This document shows, piece by piece, positions 35,791 through 47,340 of a stretch of 64,000 bases of DNA. The notes beneath the pieces are model-generated. The model saw nothing but the letters and a program-made list of their open reading frames with translations. It did not search any database and was not told where the DNA came from. Location: positions 8,449,411 to 8,513,410 of the forward strand of contig CM055097.1 in NCBI GenBank assembly GCA_029204225.1, in the 5' to 3' direction. A program made the translations under genes and the position numbers. Source of the stretch: Diphasiastrum complanatum (lineage: Eukaryota > Streptophyta > Lycopodiopsida > Lycopodiales > Lycopodiaceae). How positions within the stretch are numbered: position 1 is the first letter of the stretch; each line of letters begins with the position of its first letter.

Positions 35791-36232
35791 TTTAGACAAT
35801 CAGAGAATTTGAGAGAGTACTCAACTCGTGGGATATGCCAAAGTGAGCACACATCAGTTCTTTTCACCATTTTCATCAATTTTCATTGTCAATCAAGTAG
35901 AATTGGATAGAAGTGAGTGTTTTGAGGTCTTAGACTTTTCATTTCACACATATTATTGTGTTTAAGTTGAAAGTAAATTCCTAGAGAGTTTTTCAATTTT
36001 TTGAAACTCGTGGGAGAGATAGAATTCTTACTTGCATGTGCTTCATTTTTAGTGACTGAAGCAAGATCCAAATTCAAGATAGATTGATTTTCCGTGTTGA
36101 GAATTTGTTCTCACATCTGTTGCTAGATTTCATAGTTTGGATCAACATCATCAATGTTAGATCCTAGGTTGAAATAGCAAGCAACATCTTTCAACTTCAT
36201 CTTTGTCATTACTAGAATTTCTCATAGAGAAG

Positions 36233-37249
36233 ATGTCTTCATCTGGTTCACATTTCTTGGAGCACAATGAGAGATTAACATCTTCCAATTATGCAATGTG
36301 GAAGATTAGCATGGAATCAATGTTGATTCTACAAGATGTAGACATTGTGAGTGGAGCTGAAGAAGAACCTGCTCCATCTAATGAAGCTGCAGCATTTCAC
36401 AAAAGAACCAGAATTGCCCTTCATTTCATAAAAATGAATGTAACCAATGAAGTGTTGAGAGAGATCAGTACATGCACCACTGCCAAGGAAGCTTGGGAGA
36501 CTCTAAAAACAATCTATGAAATCAAGAATACTTCTAGATTGATTACATTTAGAAACCATATCTTTCTAGTTTATCAGAGAGTAGATGAGAGTGCTTCATC
36601 ATATGTATTGAGAGTTAAGGATCTTCATCAAGAGTTAGCTGGTATTGGAGATGCTCTTAAGAACACTGAACTTGTTCAAGTAGTCCTAAATGGACTTAGA
36701 GATGAGTATGACAATATTGTGCAGACTTATGCTGTCAGAGAGGATCTTCCATCCTTGGAGACACTACAAGGTGTTCTCATTGCTGAAGAAAGCATGCAAG
36801 AGAACAAGATGCTGAGGATCAACAGACTTTCATTGAAAGATGGTGGAGATGACAAAGCACTCTTCATCAGAGACAAGTCAAGAGGCAAGGGCAAAGGACA
36901 ACAACACTTCAAAAAGGACAAAGCCAAGGAAGGTGGTGAGGATCAGTCCTCACAAGCTGCAACATCCAATGGCAAGAAGAAGCTGTCAAAGATCAAGTGT
37001 TTTTTCTGTGACAAGAAAGGACGCTATGCATCAAACTGTTTCAAGAAGAAGAACCAATCTAAGCAAGCTAACCTTACTAATGAGGATGAGTGTGAGGGTG
37101 TTGAGAGTGAAAGAGATGATTCTTTAATGATGTCTACTTTTTCATCTTTTTCTTTTAAGAATGAAGAAGTCTGGTGGATATATAGTGGGGCTAGTTCCCA
37201 TATGTCTAGTTCTAGAAACTCTTTCACTAGTCTCATGCCATCATCTTAG
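36233..37249 (+). pseudogene. copia gag with protease start
   Basis: The ATG at 36233 (AGAGAAGATGTC) opens a 338-codon frame. The copia gag (UBN2-type) domain is clear: N-Y-A-M-W-K-I-S-M-E, A-K-E-A-W-E-T-L-K, L-H-Q-E-L-A-G-I-G-D. A zinc knuckle reads C-F-F-C-D-K-K-G-R-Y-A-S-N-C, with Arg where the zinc-binding His should be. The protease start reads W-W-I-Y-S-G-A-S-S-H-M, with Tyr in place of the catalytic Asp. The frame ends with TAG at 37247, just where the element has lost its integrase. Both substitutions indicate decay rather than a working protein. Confidence 0.9.
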
Positions 37250-39113
37250 GATTTTTGGCTGTGTACTACAAAAAAATCATACAAAGTATATCTTCCCTCT
37301 ATTGACAGGAATGTTGTTAGTAGAGATGTGATCTTCCATGAAGATCAGAAGTTTAACTTGGATGATGCACAAATCAAGGAGTCTCATGCATGCTCAATCA
37401 TCAATCTTGATGCTGCTCAAGAGGTTGTGAGATCGAGGCTTGAGGAGGAGCAAATTCAAGCTACCACACCAAGAAGATCTACATGAGCAAGATCTGAGCC
37501 AAGAAGGCTCACATATGATGAAGAAGGAAGGCAAGTGGAAGGTGAAACCTCCTATCATGCTCTCTTCATATCAGATGAAGAGCCTAAAGATGTCCAAGAA
37601 GCTCTTCAGTCCAAGATGTGGGTTGAAGCAATGACCTAAAGTTTGAAGCCTTGATGTGAAACAACACATGGGAGCTTGTGGAGCCACCAAACAACATGCA
37701 TGTGATTGGATGTAATTAAGTGGGTTTTCAGAATCAAGTATAATCATGATGGATATATCAATAAGTATAAAGCAAGACTTTGTGCCAAAGGCTACTCACA
37801 GATCAAAGGTCTTGATTATGAAGACACCTTTGCACCAGTTGCAAAGATGGTAACAATTCGAATACTCATATCTCTTGCATGTTTTCACAATTGGAGTATG
37901 TTCCAACTTGATGTTTCTAATGCATTTCTCAATGGCTACCTTGAGGAGGAGATTTACATGGAGCAACCTCCAGGTTTTGTGAAAGAAGGTGAAGAATCAA
38001 AAGTTTGTCTCTATGGACTGAAACAAGCACCAAGGTCTTGGTATTCAAGGCTCAACTCCTATCTCATATCACTCGGATTGTCTAAGTGAATATGACCCTT
38101 CTCTGTATTATAAATTTGTAGATAGTTTTGTAATTATTCTTCTCATCTATGTAGATGATATCATTCTTTGTGGAGATAATGAGAATCTAGTTGAAGAAAC
38201 TAAGCATGCACTTGGTAGTGAGTTTAAGATGCAGGACTTAGGTGTTCTTCACTATATTCTAGGCCTTGAAATAGATTTTTGGAAAGGTCAAGCATTTATA
38301 AGTCAAAGTAGATATGCACTCTCCATGCTCAAGAAATCCAAATGGAAAACTATAAAGGCATAGATACACCTATGGAGCACACTGTAAAATTTCTTATAAA
38401 AGATGATGAAAAATTCTTTGTGGAGATCACACTTTATAGGAGTCTTATTGGCTCACTTATATGGTCAATAATGACTAGGCATGATCTAAGCTTTTGTGTT
38501 CATAAGCTAAGTCAACACATGCATGATCCAAAGTTATATCACTGGAAGTTGGCCAAAAGGATCTTGAGGTATATATATTCTACCTTGGATTATGGATTAT
38601 TCTACAAGGGAGAAGATCTGACTTTGATTGCTTTTTCAGATTCAGATTTTGTAAGAGACAGGTTGGATAGAAAATCCACAAGTGCTTACACTATTTTTCT
38701 TTCTAGGGAACTTGGTTTCTTGGCTATCAAAGAAGCAAGGAACTATTTCCTTATCATCTTGTGAAGCTGAGTACAAATCTCTTACAACCACAACAAAGGA
38801 GGTTTTATGGATCAAAAGGCTACTTTTGGAGCTAAAATGTTATGCAGATGAAGATCTTCCAATTATAAAAAATGACAACATTTCTGCTCAGTCTCTTGCA
38901 AATAATCCAGTGTTCCATGCAAGGAGCAAACACATCGAGGTAGCTCATCATTTCGTAAGAGAAAAAGTCATTGGAAGAGAGTACTCACTGGAGCATGTTG
39001 AATCTTCAAATTGTGTTGTAGATCTTCTCAGCAAGCCACTACTCAAGAATGTCTTTATCAAGATGAGGTCTAACCTTGGCCTAATTTCGAAGTCTATGTT
39101 GATAGGAACATAA
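37250..39113 (+). pseudogene. copia integrase tail, RT and RNase H, broken
   Basis: Directly after the protease start the sequence jumps to the end of the integrase (S-Y-K-V-Y-L-P-S-I-D-R-N-V-V-S-R-D-V-I-F), so most protease and the integrase core are deleted. RT follows from 37706 (K-Y-K-A-R-L-C-A-K-G-Y-S-Q, F-L-N-G-Y-L-E-E-E-I-Y) with Y-V-D-D at 38148-38159. RNase H runs from 38342 to 39113 (S-D-S-D-F, S-S-C-E-A-E-Y-K-S-L, S-K-H-I-E-V-A-H-H-F). At least three frameshifts or stops separate the pieces. Confidence 0.9.
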
Positions 39114-39116
39114 ATT

Positions 39117-39790
39117 TTAAGGAGGAGTGTGAGGATTATTAAAATATTATCTTCCTATCTCGAGTTTGGGGCCATGTCCATGTTATATCCATTGTAATTC
39201 ATGTTGTACATAAAAGGTATGTGAATTGAGCACATAACCTTCTAAAATAGGTCGAATTTGAGTTAGGTAGATTCAAATTTGATGACATGCAGAAGTTTAG
39301 ATAGCATGCAATGTCATACTGTATGCATGCAAGCCACATGCAATCAGTGCATGCAACATGCAAAGTGGTTCCTGTGATCTACACATGTCTAGGCAATATT
39401 ATGAGTTGCATGCAGTACATGCGATATCCATGCATGTAGTTACACATGTGGATCTCTGGTAGGTGAGTTAGATAAGTTACGTGGACTTTCCATGCAACTC
39501 CACTGTAGGAATTCGAGTCTCTCTCATGTAGGGAAATCTTGGCATGTTTTGCCATATCGTGAATAATGAGATTTTTGTAATTTGGACTCATTCTCTCTCT
39601 ACCCGAGTTCTCTTTCATTGATTTTCTCTCTCTACTCGAGAGCAGCCTATTTTTCCCATACTGAGCACTTAGAATTATTTCTGACATTCAATTATCATAG
39701 TAAGAAGTTAGATTTTTTAGTCAGATGTATGCCATTGTGCTCTTGCCATAGATTTTTCAAGTATACTATTCTCTGATCAATCTTGTGCAA
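39117..39790 (+). mobile_element. copia polypurine tract and putative 3' LTR
   Basis: TTTTAAGGAGGAG (39116-39128) is a polypurine tract and TGTGAGGATTATTAAA begins the LTR. No second copy is found upstream of gag, so the LTR end is uncertain; the listed end is approximate. Confidence 0.55.
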
Positions 39791-40700
39791 TCACAACATC
39801 TCAGTAAGATCCTGTAAGGTGTGTGGTGAAGTTCACACGTGATAAAAACTTCACACAACTCTGCACTTGAAGCTAGATATAATTTGATATCTATGATTGT
39901 TGGCTTCATTTTCCAGACTGAGTTTAAGACAAGAATTAATGAGATTATGAGTTGAACCACTATGCACTAGAATATTGACTTCTTGATTCTTCACAGTGCC
40001 TTTCAAACGAAACAAATCATAGGGCAAAAAATAAGTAGTATTGAGAAACATTTGCACTCACAATCAATCATGTCAATTTTAAATTCTAAATTTAGAATCT
40101 CAATCACTTGAGTTGCAAGTTTTTTCTGCTCTAGGCAAAATTTTACTACATGTCCGTAGATTCTTGACCTTTTTTTAAGCAACTTTTTTTTTTTTGCTTG
40201 GGTTCTGATGCCATTAGATCCAACTCATCAAAATATTTGATCTGAGTTTTCTCTTAGACTCATTTCTTTCATCTCTTCGATCTAGATGTCGATGGATTAG
40301 CCTTGAAATTGCACTTGAATGCCACCACTATGGAATCATAGGCTTTCGTGAGTCTTACGACTTCTTCAAAAGATTAAAGCACATTTTGCCTGCATTTGTT
40401 ATGATAATTCGCTAGCAAATCTAGCATGAACTGGCAGACAACCAGTTTAGAATTGAATGATGGAATCTTAATCTACAATTTCATAAATTCCAAGAGATAA
40501 AGGTCCAAACACTTCATCCCCATTCTAAAGAAGCTTGCTTTTTGATGAACTATTGCTTGCTCAAAGTTTGACATTATTTTCTTTTGCAAAACTACTACGC
40601 TTTCAAAGAATGCAAGCTCTTACGTAAGGGGAAAAGTGGTAGCCTATCAATACCCTCTAAAATATCTAGTAGTAGATATCTTTCAACTATGAGGAATCAT
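39780..40700 (-). pseudogene. gypsy gag-protease remnant
   Basis: The minus-strand protease-like motif I-L-V-H-S-G-S-T-H-N-L-I-N lies near 39960 (the usual Asp of D-S-G is His). Upstream on the minus strand a decayed gag is visible with F-E-E-V-V-R-L-T-K-A-Y-D-S (about 40390-40350). Many stops interrupt it. It abuts the copia 3' LTR region. Confidence 0.6.
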
Positions 40701-42346
40701 CAATGGCAAAGCTTCCACCATAGCGTGAAATAATAACCAATTTTCCTAAAAAGAAGTAGGGTTTCGAAACAAACATTCTTTTGACTTTTGAAAATTTATG
40801 GAATGAAAAATGAAAAAGCTTTTGTGGCTTTTGTAGTCAAGCAAGTTATTCTTGGCTTGGCAATGAAATATACAATATGAGCATGCTCAGAAATATGTGT
40901 AAGGTAGCATTGAACCAACATATGTATCTTGAAAGCGTGAACCTTTACTTCGTCAATGTTCGATCTAGCTTTTTCAAATAGAAACTATTTTTGTTTGATT
41001 TGGTAAATGACTTCCTAGGTCAATTCGATTGTGGGGTCCATTGTTTGTCCCTCCATTTCTTGATTGAAAGGCAAAATGGTACAAACTCTAGGCTCTCCAC
41101 TTGTATGGTCAATGATCCTTGTGAACAAGACAAGTTTAGTCTTGTTCTAGCTCTTTCAACTAAGCTTGCTCATTCTCTTCAATATATTTAGTGCAAGATT
41201 CATCCAAGTTATGAATTTATTGGGTGTTGCTTTGTTGTAGACTACCAGTTCCAACTTGTAAACCACAGGCTCCTCTTAGCGTGTTACATCCCTGCTTGGC
41301 TCCATTGTAGGTTTTTCAAATTTATTGTGTGGCCTACACATTCATGCTAGTCATAGCTTCTGACACAATAACTATATAAAGTAGTCGTTGTGAGTTATAA
41401 GCAATATTTCTAAGCTCTCTTGTGTTTTGGTTCACTATCTTGGCATTGTGAATATCATCTAGGCAAGCAACCTAAAGTTTGGGACGAGCTTTGTGGTAGG
41501 ATGCCCATTCAATGAGTGAAAATTTGAAAATTTTGATACACTCCAAAACTAGAACACCTAAAATCTTAAAATTCTTCAATTTTACAATAAATGAAATATT
41601 TTCAAAGAAAGGCAACCTATCCACCCAAAGATGTCACATGCACAAAAATATTGCTTAACATATACATAAAACTTTATTAAGTAGAAGTAGATTGTTTTTC
41701 CTATGTATAATGGAGGGAATCAAAGAGTGCATACAATATGCATATTAAGCCCATCCATCTTGGCCTTTTAAATCTATGGGTTTTATGAAATGGATAAGCA
41801 ATTTTTCTAAAGGGCTCATAACAAATAAGTATAGTTACTAAGTCGGAACACACATCCCGTAATGGGCTCCGTTTTGCCATGCAGCAGAACCCCCAAAATG
41901 TAGATGTTGTGAAGAATAAAAAGCCATTCAACTTGACTATTGGGGTTGATGAAAAAATTCATCTTACATGTACTATTACAAATTGTAAATATCAATTTTA
42001 CCCTTGTTGGAACTCGAGCTACATGATATGCATTTATTTCTAGTTGGTCAAATATGACATGCATGTAGATTTAGACAGAAATGGCCAAATTTGGGCAAGT
42101 AGGAGCTCGAGGTAGTTCAAATGCATTGTGTCCTAAGTTTCCATTGTGACATGCAAGACATGCAAAAATTGTAATGGACACAGGCAAGTAGAATTGTACA
42201 TATTTAGTTTAGAATTTGACATTTGTAGAAAGTAGGTAGAAGTTGGTGAACAACCATGCATGCAAAGTGATATGTGTCACAAATTTGGTAGACTACACTC
42301 TTTGAGGTGGATAGAAGTAGATGCATGCCAGTACTACCACGAGCTA

Positions 42347-42421
<75 letters not shown>

Positions 42422-43081
42422 TGTGGGTTTCCACACCATAGATGATCATGAATCAAGATTGAGGTTGTCATAATGTCAAAATTGGATCTCATATTGTTTT
42501 GCTTGTATTGTGTTTCTCTCTCTAACAAGAGTTTGGAGTATTCTTCAGACATTTAATGCTTGTGTACTTTTTCCATGCGTGTGGAATTAATGAAGCTTTG
42601 ATCAATAGCATTCTAGATTATGCTTAAGCCTTGGATTCATGAGGTAGATTGTGAATTTCACTCTTCATGTGGTCTAGGTGCTTACACAAAACTTTGGTAA
42701 GATCATTCACACATTTATGATGGTTCCCCACACGTGTGAATATTTTGGATTTTTCATAGATGTCATATATGTGATGTTTCTTTTCTCCTTGATACAATGC
42801 AAGACAGGGAGGTCTGCACATTTTTTTACGTTGTGGAATGCCCCCAACTTAAGAACTTTCCATGATTTGAAAAACTAGGCCTAGTTTCTTAGATTGTGTA
42901 GGCCTAGTTTTTGTGGAAAGCCTTGGGCCGAGACTTTTTGCAATACATCAAATAGTTAGCTAGTTGTAGATTGGTAATCTCAAGCCTCATTTCTCAATTC
43001 ATGTACCACCCTTAGGCATGGTTTCTCAAACTACGAAAACCTCATGGGGCAATGACATTTTCACGACCTATGCATTGAAGC
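40700..43081. other. no gene recognised; one microsatellite
   Basis: Several short open frames without recognisable domains. A (CT)n(TA)n compound microsatellite lies at 42346-42418. The text around 42420-42900 looks LTR-like but no partner copy exists in the window. Confidence 0.5.
42346..42418. repeat. compound microsatellite (CT)n(TA)n
   Basis: About 22 bp of CT followed by about 51 bp of TA. Confidence 0.98.
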
Positions 43082-43207
43082 CGTTAGTGGGGCTTTTAGT
43101 GAAAAACTAATTGAAAGCCCATTAGTGTAAATTGATATTTGGGGCGTTAGTGGGGCTTTTAGTGAAGAACTAATTGAAAGCCTATTAGTGTAAATTGATA
43201 TTTGGGG
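43082..43207. repeat. 63-bp tandem duplication upstream of RPS1
   Basis: A unit beginning CGTTAGTGGGGCTTTTAGTG occurs at 43082 and 43145 with only two or three differences. It lies about 0.7 kb before the ribosomal protein gene's start codon. Confidence 0.95.
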
Positions 43208-43209
43208 CT

Positions 43210-43874
43210 TCACCTACAACACCTCGTGCACTCATTAGTGAAATTCTTTTTAATTTCTTAACTGCAGCAGCCCTTAGTTAAAATAATAATAATAATATCC
43301 CTCCTTTTATTAGTTAAAGTCTCTCATTTGGTTCATTTACTATTACACTACAACAGCAAGTGATAACATTTAATTTTAAAAATTAAAAGAAATAAAGAAA
43401 AACACTGCTCAGGGCCTAAAATCTTCAAGGCCGGACCAAACTATAGATTGATACCCTGCTGCAGCAGCAGCAGCAGAGAATTGTGGATCGGAACGACTGC
43501 AGCAGAGGGATCGCAATTCTTATTCATTCAACAACAACTCTACTCCGCTCTGCTCTGCTCTGCCGCATCTACAACAAAGCCTTTTTTGCAACCACAATCC
43601 TCACAGAACGGATCTGACATCATTCTTCATTAGGTTTTCTTCGATATCTCGCTTTTCTTGCATGTCTTTTGATCTCTCTTGCTTAGTGTAAATGCTCTTG
43701 CCTAACATTGTCAAGTTTGGGAGTCCAAGATGGATCGTGGTGATGCAATCAGCATAATATTTTGGCGTAGTTTCTTGGATTTGTGTAATGAGTTCAGGTG
43801 TCTAATATTTTTGCCTCGAAGAAGTTGTTAGCGTTACTCAGTTTGTCGGATTGTGTTGGCGTTATTTCTTGCAG
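43210..43874 (+). promoter_or_regulatory. 5' flank and probable 5' UTR intron of RPS1
   Basis: Upstream of the ATG at 43889 there is a CT-poor region, a CAG-rich run (about 43459-43480) that may be 5' UTR, and a strong splice acceptor, TTATTTCTTGCAG, ending at 43874. This puts the start codon 14 bp inside an exon. Several GT donors are possible (for example AG|GTTTTC near 43632), so the first exon cannot be fixed. No other gene is visible here. Confidence 0.45.
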
Positions 43875-43888
43875 TCATCAAAGTGGCA

Positions 43889-45100
43889 ATGGCTGCTTGT
43901 TTTCGAGGCTCAAGGTACAGATGGATTTTATATCAGGGCATTTCAAGCAAGAAGAGGTTTCATTTAGGTTCTGCTTCCATTTTTAGCGGAAATGCACCTC
44001 TTCTGAAAGAGCTTTCGTCTATTGCAGTTATTTCGAATACTTTTCCTTCCGCAGGCCTCGCTAGTTCCCACCCATGCAGCCTATATTATAACAGCAAATC
44101 AGACTTACAACTACGTAGAGCAGAAATCTATCCCCCCTACCTGTTGATGCAACAGGTACGGGGTTTGTCGATGGGTAATTCTGTTACAGAAAGTAGATCT
44201 ATGTCTGAAGTTCAGCATTCATTGAATCTGGACACAATGAACAAGGGCAATAATTTAGATGCCAATCAGTCAATTCAGCATTCGGTAGCTGGTTCTAAGG
44301 AAATATCTAATGCTAGATCCAAAAATCAGTTGGCTACCTTGAACCATGGATTTACTTTTGGCCAACTTTTCTCGAAATACAATACTAGCATAAACAAATT
44401 ACAGGGGAGCACCATACAATGCTCTGTTCAGAGGTTACCTCGTGATATGGTGTTGGTGGACACCGGACTGAAAACACCGATGACTTTCTTCAAGCATGAG
44501 CTAGCTTTGCCAGAGAATAAGCAGCAAGCTAAATTGAAGTTTGGAATTCAAGCTGTCGAAGAGTACGATGAGCCAAAATTGCTCATGCCAAAGATTTTGG
44601 AAAAGAAGATTAGACGGAAACAAATTTGGACCGAGTTACATAATATTTGGCAAAATAAAGGGATGGTAGAGGGCACCATATTGAACAATGTAAAGGGGGG
44701 TTTTGCTGTAGGTTTGGGAGGGTTTGTAGCTTTTATGCCAAGGAGTCTTCGGCGTGGTAAAAAGCTGAAGAAAACCACATTTCGAATTCTGACAATGAAA
44801 GAAGCAAATTTAAATATTGTTCTTCGTGAAGTGCAGACTGAAAAGAAGCTTATGACATGGTCCAAGCTCTTTAGTATGAGAAAAAATGCTCAGCCAGTGG
44901 AAGGTTTTGTTCTACAGCGAATATCTGATGGGTATCTTGTCAGAATTGCAGGGCATGATGCTTTTCTTCCTCATGCTTATCGTCGGAGTCGAAGGTTAGA
45001 AACTAAATTTCACATTGTCAGCATGAATGCAAGGAATATGAAGATTATTGTTCGAGAGGCTGGTGGCATTACACCCTCTAGTTTGTTTCAAGCGCCTTAA
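43889..45100 (+). CDS. RPS1: mitochondrial ribosomal protein S1, nuclear-encoded
   Basis: An intact 403-codon frame starting at the ATG in GTGGCAATGGCT. The open frame upstream has no ATG and crosses a splice acceptor. Residues 155-320 match plant mitochondrial rps1 in order: F-G-Q-L-F-S-K-Y-N, G-S-T-I-Q-C-S-V, V-L-V-D-T-G-L-K-T-P, then the S1 segment V-E-G-T-I-L-N-N-V-K-G-G-F-A-V. The protein belongs to the small mitoribosomal subunit and binds RNA. The first 155 residues have no rps1 counterpart. They are Arg/Ser-rich with few acids at the start (A-C-F-R-G-S-R-Y-R-W) and contain V-R-G-L-S-M-G near residue 90, as expected for a cleaved mitochondrial presequence plus linker. Residues 336-390 (V-E-G-F-V-L-Q-R-I-S-D-G-Y-L-V) form a second S1-like repeat, absent from the mitochondrial genes as I know them. 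It is the only intact host-like gene here. Confidence 0.9.
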   Translation: MAACFRGSRYRWILYQGISSKKRFHLGSASIFSGNAPLLKELSSIAVISNTFPSAGLASSHPCSLYYNSKSDLQLRRAEIYPPYLLMQQVRGLSMGNSVTESRSMSEVQHSLNLDTMNKGNNLDANQSIQHSVAGSKEISNARSKNQLATLNHGFTFGQLFSKYNTSINKLQGSTIQCSVQRLPRDMVLVDTGLKTPMTFFKHELALPENKQQAKLKFGIQAVEEYDEPKLLMPKILEKKIRRKQIWTELHNIWQNKGMVEGTILNNVKGGFAVGLGGFVAFMPRSLRRGKKLKKTTFRILTMKEANLNIVLREVQTEKKLMTWSKLFSMRKNAQPVEGFVLQRISDGYLVRIAGHDAFLPHAYRRSRRLETKFHIVSMNARNMKIIVREAGGITPSSLFQAP

Positions 45101-45965
45101 GGACTTGATAAACTGTGTCCTTGACAGTTGCTTCTGGTCTTTTGCACAAATGTGAGCTGCTAAAATTAGGATTTAGGGTATGGTAGCCATAACAACTTTG
45201 ATTCCTTGAATCATTTGCAAAAAACATGGATTGGCACCTCTATCCTGAGCTGGTTGTAGTAGGCTTTACTTTGTGAAGATGTTGGCATGTATCATATTAT
45301 AAAAGCTTTATATTCTTGGCTCTTCATAAAAGAAAAAGCTTTTGCAAGAATGGTCTTATCTACTTGGGAGATACCCTAACTTCTATACCCTAAACCCTAA
45401 GCCCTGCCTAAAACCTGAACTCCAAACTTGAAACTTATGGTTGGACAACCTAAAAATGATTCGAGGCTGCATAAATTCATGTGGAAGTTTAGATTGAAGT
45501 TGTTAAAAATCAGAATCAAACTAAGATCTTATCTCATACTTATCCACTTTCATTGTCTCGTCAAATCAGATTAGCAAAGAATGGATCTTTAATTTCAACG
45601 CACATTTGTTGTGAATCTTATTGTGGTGGGAATTTAGTAAGACATTATTCATATTCTTAGTTAGGAGTTGCACCCTGAACTTTCCCCATCGCGAGGATAA
45701 AATGAGACCATTTACAAATTACATAGTCGCCTGCAAATGTCATGCTTGACATGACATTAAGATTCCCACATTGTTGAGGTATAGTTTTTATTTAAGAAAC
45801 ATGTATGAAAGCAAAAATGACCATTTGAGTTTGAGTTAAGGTTTCTTCATGACCTTGTGACACATCTTTAGGAGACGCTTTGCCAATAGAATTTTTCTTT
45901 TTTAAATTGTGCTTTATTTTATCTTTGTTCTTCTTGCCTTTGAATGGCTATAACTTTTTGAAGTG
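45101..45965. other. 3' flank of RPS1, no gene recognised
   Basis: Contains the 3' UTR of the ribosomal protein gene, with no clear polyadenylation signal that I would commit to. It shows no coding frame of note. Confidence 0.5.
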
Positions 45966-46145
45966 TTAGTGCATGGGTATTGTGTTACTAACAAGCAAAA
46001 CTAGATTTTCAAAAGAAGTAGGAAGACTTGCTAGTAGATTCATGATTGCAATTTGCTTAGGAGAATCAGTTGTTACAAGTTGATTTATTAGTAGCTTTAC
46101 GCTATTCAGATGATCATTAAGGTTGGAAGATTCACTCATTTGTCT
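45966..46145 (-). pseudogene. copia gag fragment
   Basis: The minus-strand peptide L-N-D-H-L-N-S-V-K-L-L-I-N-Q-L followed by L-L-A-S-L-P-T-S-F-E-N-L-V is the core of the copia gag (UBN2) domain. It is cut at about 46146 by the start of an LTR fragment. Confidence 0.8.
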
Positions 46146-46241
46146 ATCCACAAGTTTCTACAAGAGGGTCATCTAACCATCTCTCTCTTCTCTTTGAGAA
46201 TACTTTGTGTTAATGAATAATCTTGATTCTGGACTCCTACA
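46146..46241 (+). mobile_element. copia LTR, 3' end fragment
   Basis: Matches the last 95 bp of the LTRs ending at 49400 and 52099 (CACAAGTTTCTACAAGAGGG onward, ending CTACA). A primer-binding site follows directly, as expected for the end of a 5' LTR. Confidence 0.85.
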
Positions 46242-46254
46242 TGGTATCAGAGCC
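46242..46254 (+). promoter_or_regulatory. primer-binding site (initiator tRNA-Met)
   Basis: TGGTATCAGAGCC immediately follows the LTR terminal CA and is complementary to the 3' end of plant initiator tRNA-Met. It is the start site for minus-strand cDNA synthesis of the copia element. About 240 bp of leader follow. Confidence 0.9.
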
Positions 46255-46500
46255 ATTTTTCAGAATTGATTGCTTGCTGGAGGGCACCCAATAGGCAGCC
46301 ACATTTCTCCTCTTTTGGTTCATAAAAATCAGAACTTTTCTGATTTTTGTGGAGAGAGAACTGTTCGGCTCCTCCTTGTTTTTTGTGCAGAAAATTGCAG
46401 GGAAAAGCTTGGAACCTCCACTCATTTGGGAGCCAGCAGTAGGGCGCCCATGCTCAATTAGTTTTCATGTGATTGAAATCAGATTACATGCTTCAAATTA

Positions 46501-46779
46501 AGCCATAGGTTACTATGACCCAAAAGGTCGAGATCTGTGTAACCATGGTCATTTATATTTTAGGCCCAAGTTAGTATGAAACTAACTTGTAGGGACGCGT
46601 GGGTCCACTAGGGGCCTATACATGTGAATTAAGTACCTAACTTGTTATTTGGGGTACTTAATTATTTTATGTAACTTATGGTAGCTAGATAGCCATTAGT
46701 CAAGTTATTGGACAGCCAACAGTCATGAAGGTAAATAGCCATCTCTTATATGTAGCCATTCATTTGTATGAGACACAAG
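46501..46779 (+). mobile_element. copia LTR, internal fragment
   Basis: Begins AGCCATAGGTTACTATGACC and ends near GTATGAGACACA. It corresponds to the middle of the LTRs at 48961 and 51657, lacking both termini. It separates the leader from integrase sequence, so gag and protease are missing here. Confidence 0.85.
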
Positions 46780-46780
46780 T

Positions 46781-47340
46781 TTGAATATGTTAAAGAAATT
46801 CAACATGGTGGAAGGCATTCCAAATATGGAGCATCCCGAAGGACATGTATGCGAAGGATGCATACTTGGTAAGTTTCAACAGAAGCCTTTTCCTATTGAT
46901 GGGACTATCAAAGTTGGTGATAAGTTTGCCTTAATTCATAGTGATGTATGTGGTCCAATGAGGACCGAATCCATTGGTAAATGCAAGTACTTCGTTACTT
47001 TTATTGATGATTTTTCAAGGTTTACATGGATCTTTCCTATGAAGGCAAAATCTGAAGTTTTTCAACGCTTCAAAGATTTTCTAGCTATGATAGAAAATCA
47101 ATTTGGGCATACTTTGAAGATACTACGTACCGACCGAGGAGGGGAATACATTAAAAGTACGTTCAGCACGTTTCTTCAAAGCAAAGGCATTCTACATCAA
47201 ATGACTACACCTTACACACCGCAATAAAATGGTGTTGCCGAGAGGAAAAATCGCACAATCATGGAGATTGGTCGTTGCATGCTTAAGGCAAAGGGCGTTC
47301 CCCACAAGTTTTGGGCTGAAGCGGTTATTACGGCAGCATA
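46781..47340 (+). pseudogene. copia GAG-pre-integrase and integrase core
   Basis: GAG-pre-integrase C-E-G-C-I-L-G-K-F is followed by an integrase core with H-S-D-V-C-G-P-M, F-I-D-D-F-S-R-F-T-W and L-R-T-D-R-G-G-E-Y. A TAA replaces Gln in Y-T-P-Q-Q-N-G-V-A-E-R (47224-47226). The frame continues K-F-W-A-E-A-V-I-T-A-A-Y and stops at 47340, where an inverted copy of its own sequence starts. Confidence 0.9.

Noticed and set aside
43853-43888. Extending RPS1 upstream by 12 codons
   Set aside because: That extension starts at a GTG and crosses a strong CAG splice acceptor at 43874. The ATG at 43889 is the better start.
45371-45420. CCCTAA-like phrases suggesting an interstitial telomere repeat
   Set aside because: Only three imperfect heptamers with irregular spacing, too few to call.
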